Shown here piece after piece: positions 62,507 through 64,000 of a DNA stretch of 64,000 nucleotides. Location: NCBI RefSeq assembly GCF_038049935.1, contig NZ_CP145886.1, positions 1,372,501-1,436,500 on the forward strand, written 5' to 3'. The position numbers and the translations under genes are program-made. Origin of the DNA: Rossellomorea sp. y25. Its GTDB lineage: Bacteria; Bacillota; Bacilli; Bacillales; Bacillaceae_B. The notes below the pieces were generated by a model. It was not told where the DNA came from and did no database searches. It was given only the letters and a program-made list of their open reading frames with translations. Each line of letters starts with the position of its first letter. Position 1 is the stretch's first letter.

Positions 62507-63622
62507 ATGAATCAAGAATCCCTTTCAAATATCGAGCTTTTGAAAGAGATAGCCGAATTGCTGAACAATGAAACAGAGCTTTCTTCTATGCTTTCAGGTG
62601 CATTGAAGAAGCTGATCAGAGGCACAAGCTTCACAACGGGATGGATTTTCTTTATTGAAAAGGAAGGCAGTCACGAGCTTGTCTCCCATGAGAATCTCCC
62701 GGAGTCACTATCTGACCGGAAATGTGAGCTGATGAAAAGGGGCGGCTGCTGGTGTGTCAATCGCTTTCGAAATGGAAAACTTACGAAAGCCTCCAATATC
62801 ATCGAATGTCAGCGCATTGAGCAGGCCATTGAAGAAAACAGAGGGGATACAGATGAAATCACGTACCATGCAACGGTCCCTCTGCAGTCCGGAAATGAAT
62901 CCTTTGGGTTATTAAATGTTGCAGCTCCGAATAAAACCCACTTTTCAACCGCTGAACTTGCTCTTCTCGAATCGGTTGCCTTCCAAATCGGTTCCGCCAT
63001 CAAGAGAATTACACTGACAAAGAAAGAGCAGGAAGTTGCTCTTATTGGTGAAAGGAACCGATTGGCAAGGGATCTTCATGACTCTGTGAATCAACTGTTA
63101 TTCTCACTTACGCTAACTGCAAGAGGCGGGGCGGAGATGACCGGGGAAGAGGAAGTGAATGGCACCTTCAAGACCATTCAGAATCTTGCCCAGGAAGCTC
63201 TATCGGAAATGAGGGCCCTCATCTGGCAATTAAGACCCCATGGTTTGGAAAATGGAATAGTCGAAGCCGTGAAAGGATACGCAGAAATGCTGGGCTTGAC
63301 CCTTGAAACGAAAGTAGAGGGCGTCATTTCCCTAAGTTCCAGGATAGAAGAAGTCCTGTGGCGGGTAAGCCAGGAAGCCCTTAGTAATTGTAAAAAGCAT
63401 TCTGGTGAGAAGTACATTTTTTATACATTAAAAAGTGAATCCCATTTCATTCATTTAATGATTGAAGATAGAGGCTACGGGTTTCAATATGACACCAAAC
63501 ATGCTCTGCCTTCTGTGGGGATACAAAGTATGAAGGAACGTGTGAAAAGCATTGGTGGAGAACTAACGATAAACAGTCAACTCGGAAAAGGAACGAGTAT
63601 ATCAGTTCAAATACCCTATTAG
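62507..63622 (+). CDS. yhcY: Two-component sensor histidine kinase, YhcY-like (GAF, HisKA_3)
   Basis: This cytoplasmic kinase of about 371 residues has an N-terminal GAF domain (residues 15-170, with a GGCWCV segment containing two Cys). A NarL-class HisKA_3 domain with RNRLARDLHDSVNQ (H191) and a HATPase_c domain ending in GVQSMKERVKSIGG-like sequence follow. No membrane segment is seen. ATG at 62507 is preferred over 62501 because GGGGAGG is then nine bases away. The response regulator gene starts 17 bases downstream. Confidence 0.92.
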   Translation: MNQESLSNIELLKEIAELLNNETELSSMLSGALKKLIRGTSFTTGWIFFIEKEGSHELVSHENLPESLSDRKCELMKRGGCWCVNRFRNGKLTKASNIIECQRIEQAIEENRGDTDEITYHATVPLQSGNESFGLLNVAAPNKTHFSTAELALLESVAFQIGSAIKRITLTKKEQEVALIGERNRLARDLHDSVNQLLFSLTLTARGGAEMTGEEEVNGTFKTIQNLAQEALSEMRALIWQLRPHGLENGIVEAVKGYAEMLGLTLETKVEGVISLSSRIEEVLWRVSQEALSNCKKHSGEKYIFYTLKSESHFIHLMIEDRGYGFQYDTKHALPSVGIQSMKERVKSIGGELTINSQLGKGTSISVQIPY

Positions 63623-63639
63623 GATAGGAGGTGCCATGC

Positions 63640-64000
63640 ATGATCAGAGTGTTAATAGTAGATGACCACCATGTCGTACGTAGAGGCCTCGTCTTCTTTC
63701 TGAAAACACAAAAGGACCTGGACATCGTGGGAGAAGCGAAGAATGGTGCAGAAGCCGTTCAATTAGCTGAAACATTGGAACCCGATATCATCTTGATGGA
63801 TTTAATGATGCCGGTCATGGACGGAATTCAAGCAACAAAGGAAATTAAAAAGAATCATCCCGCTATTCAAATACTCATGCTCACCAGCTTTTCCGATCAG
63901 AATCACGTGATTCCGGCCATTGAAGCAGGAGCAGCCGGGTACCAATTAAAAGATATTGAACCCGATGAATTAGTGAATAGTATCCGGAAGCTTTTATCCG
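63640..64000 (+). CDS. yhcZ: NarL-type response regulator, YhcZ-like (partial)
   Basis: The first 120 residues of a response regulator are present: MIRVLIVDDHHVVRRGLVFF, the phospho-acceptor in ILMDLMMPVMDG (D54) and the switch segment MLTSFSDQNHV with Lys in QLKDIEPDEL. The C-terminal LuxR-type DNA-binding domain lies beyond the window. GGAGG lies just upstream of the ATG. It pairs with the YhcY-like kinase. Confidence 0.9.
   Translation, partial: MIRVLIVDDHHVVRRGLVFFLKTQKDLDIVGEAKNGAEAVQLAETLEPDIILMDLMMPVMDGIQATKEIKKNHPAIQILMLTSFSDQNHVIPAIEAGAAGYQLKDIEPDELVNSIRKLLS

Overview
The window looks like a chromosomal segment of a moderately low-GC, spore-forming Bacillaceae (Bacillus or a close relative such as Rossellomorea or Mesobacillus; the genus cannot be fixed from the sequence alone). 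The evidence is a Bacillus-type 23S-5S-tRNA operon whose tRNA order resembles the long trn arrays of B. subtilis, AGGAGG-type ribosome binding sites, rho-independent terminators, sporulation-associated genes (prkA, yhbH, a KinB-like kinase) and several blocks collinear with B. subtilis (queG-yhbB-trmL-prkA-yhbH; helD-yvgN; yhcT-yhcU-yhcX-pgcA-yhcY-yhcZ). No prophage, insertion sequence, CRISPR array or integrase was seen.

Layout. 1-3.9 kb: 3' part of a 23S rRNA gene, 5S rRNA and 16 tRNA genes closed by a terminator. 3.9-15.0 kb: an AT-rich tandem repeat, then a carbohydrate system under two tandem cre/LacI-type operators: two ABC permeases and a binding lipoprotein (no ATPase gene), a YesM/YesN-type two-component system, a ThuA-like protein, two Gfo/Idh/MocA dehydrogenases and a TIM-barrel sugar isomerase/epimerase. 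The gene set suggests uptake of an oligosaccharide or glycoside and oxidation through a keto-sugar. 15.3-27 kb: B3/4-domain protein, queG, yhbB-like amidase, trmL, nfsA-type reductase, a LysR regulator divergent from an ankyrin lipoprotein plus an NCS2 permease, then prkA, two small paralogous proteins and yhbH. 27-33.5 kb: STAS protein, DUF421 membrane protein, YciI/phosphotransferase/zinc-ribbon operon, proC, a cysteine-containing MarR regulator with its quinone-reductase-like target, and a SIMPL protein with a Gly/Pro-rich partner. 33.5-44 kb: ldh with two Rex boxes, GNAT, TPR, a histidine phosphatase, a purine permease with PurR-like boxes, a RocB-like peptidase, and cydDC with another Rex box. 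43.7-49.2 kb: nitroreductase divergent from a YodB-like regulator, LacI regulator, small membrane proteins, mscL, ATP-grasp enzyme, KinB-like kinase. 49.4-64 kb: helD with a leader terminator, aldo/keto reductase, DoxX protein under MhqR-like operators, wrbA-type reductase with a foldable leader, yhcT, yhcU, a DsbB/thioredoxin pair, an oligo-1,6-glucosidase, yhcX, pgcA and the yhcY/yhcZ two-component system, cut by the window end.

Regulatory themes recur. Redox control is dense: Rex boxes at ldh and cydDC, a YodB-type operator, MhqR-like operators, and a MarR regulator with repeated TTTGTACATACAAA-type palindromes. Carbon control is visible at the ABC operon and the glucosidase, which share an identical 11-bp operator core. 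Two dispersed repeat families mark intergenic regions: a roughly 21-bp tandem unit (three arrays) and a GGTCCGTCCC element found in terminators, coding sequences and one ribosome binding site.
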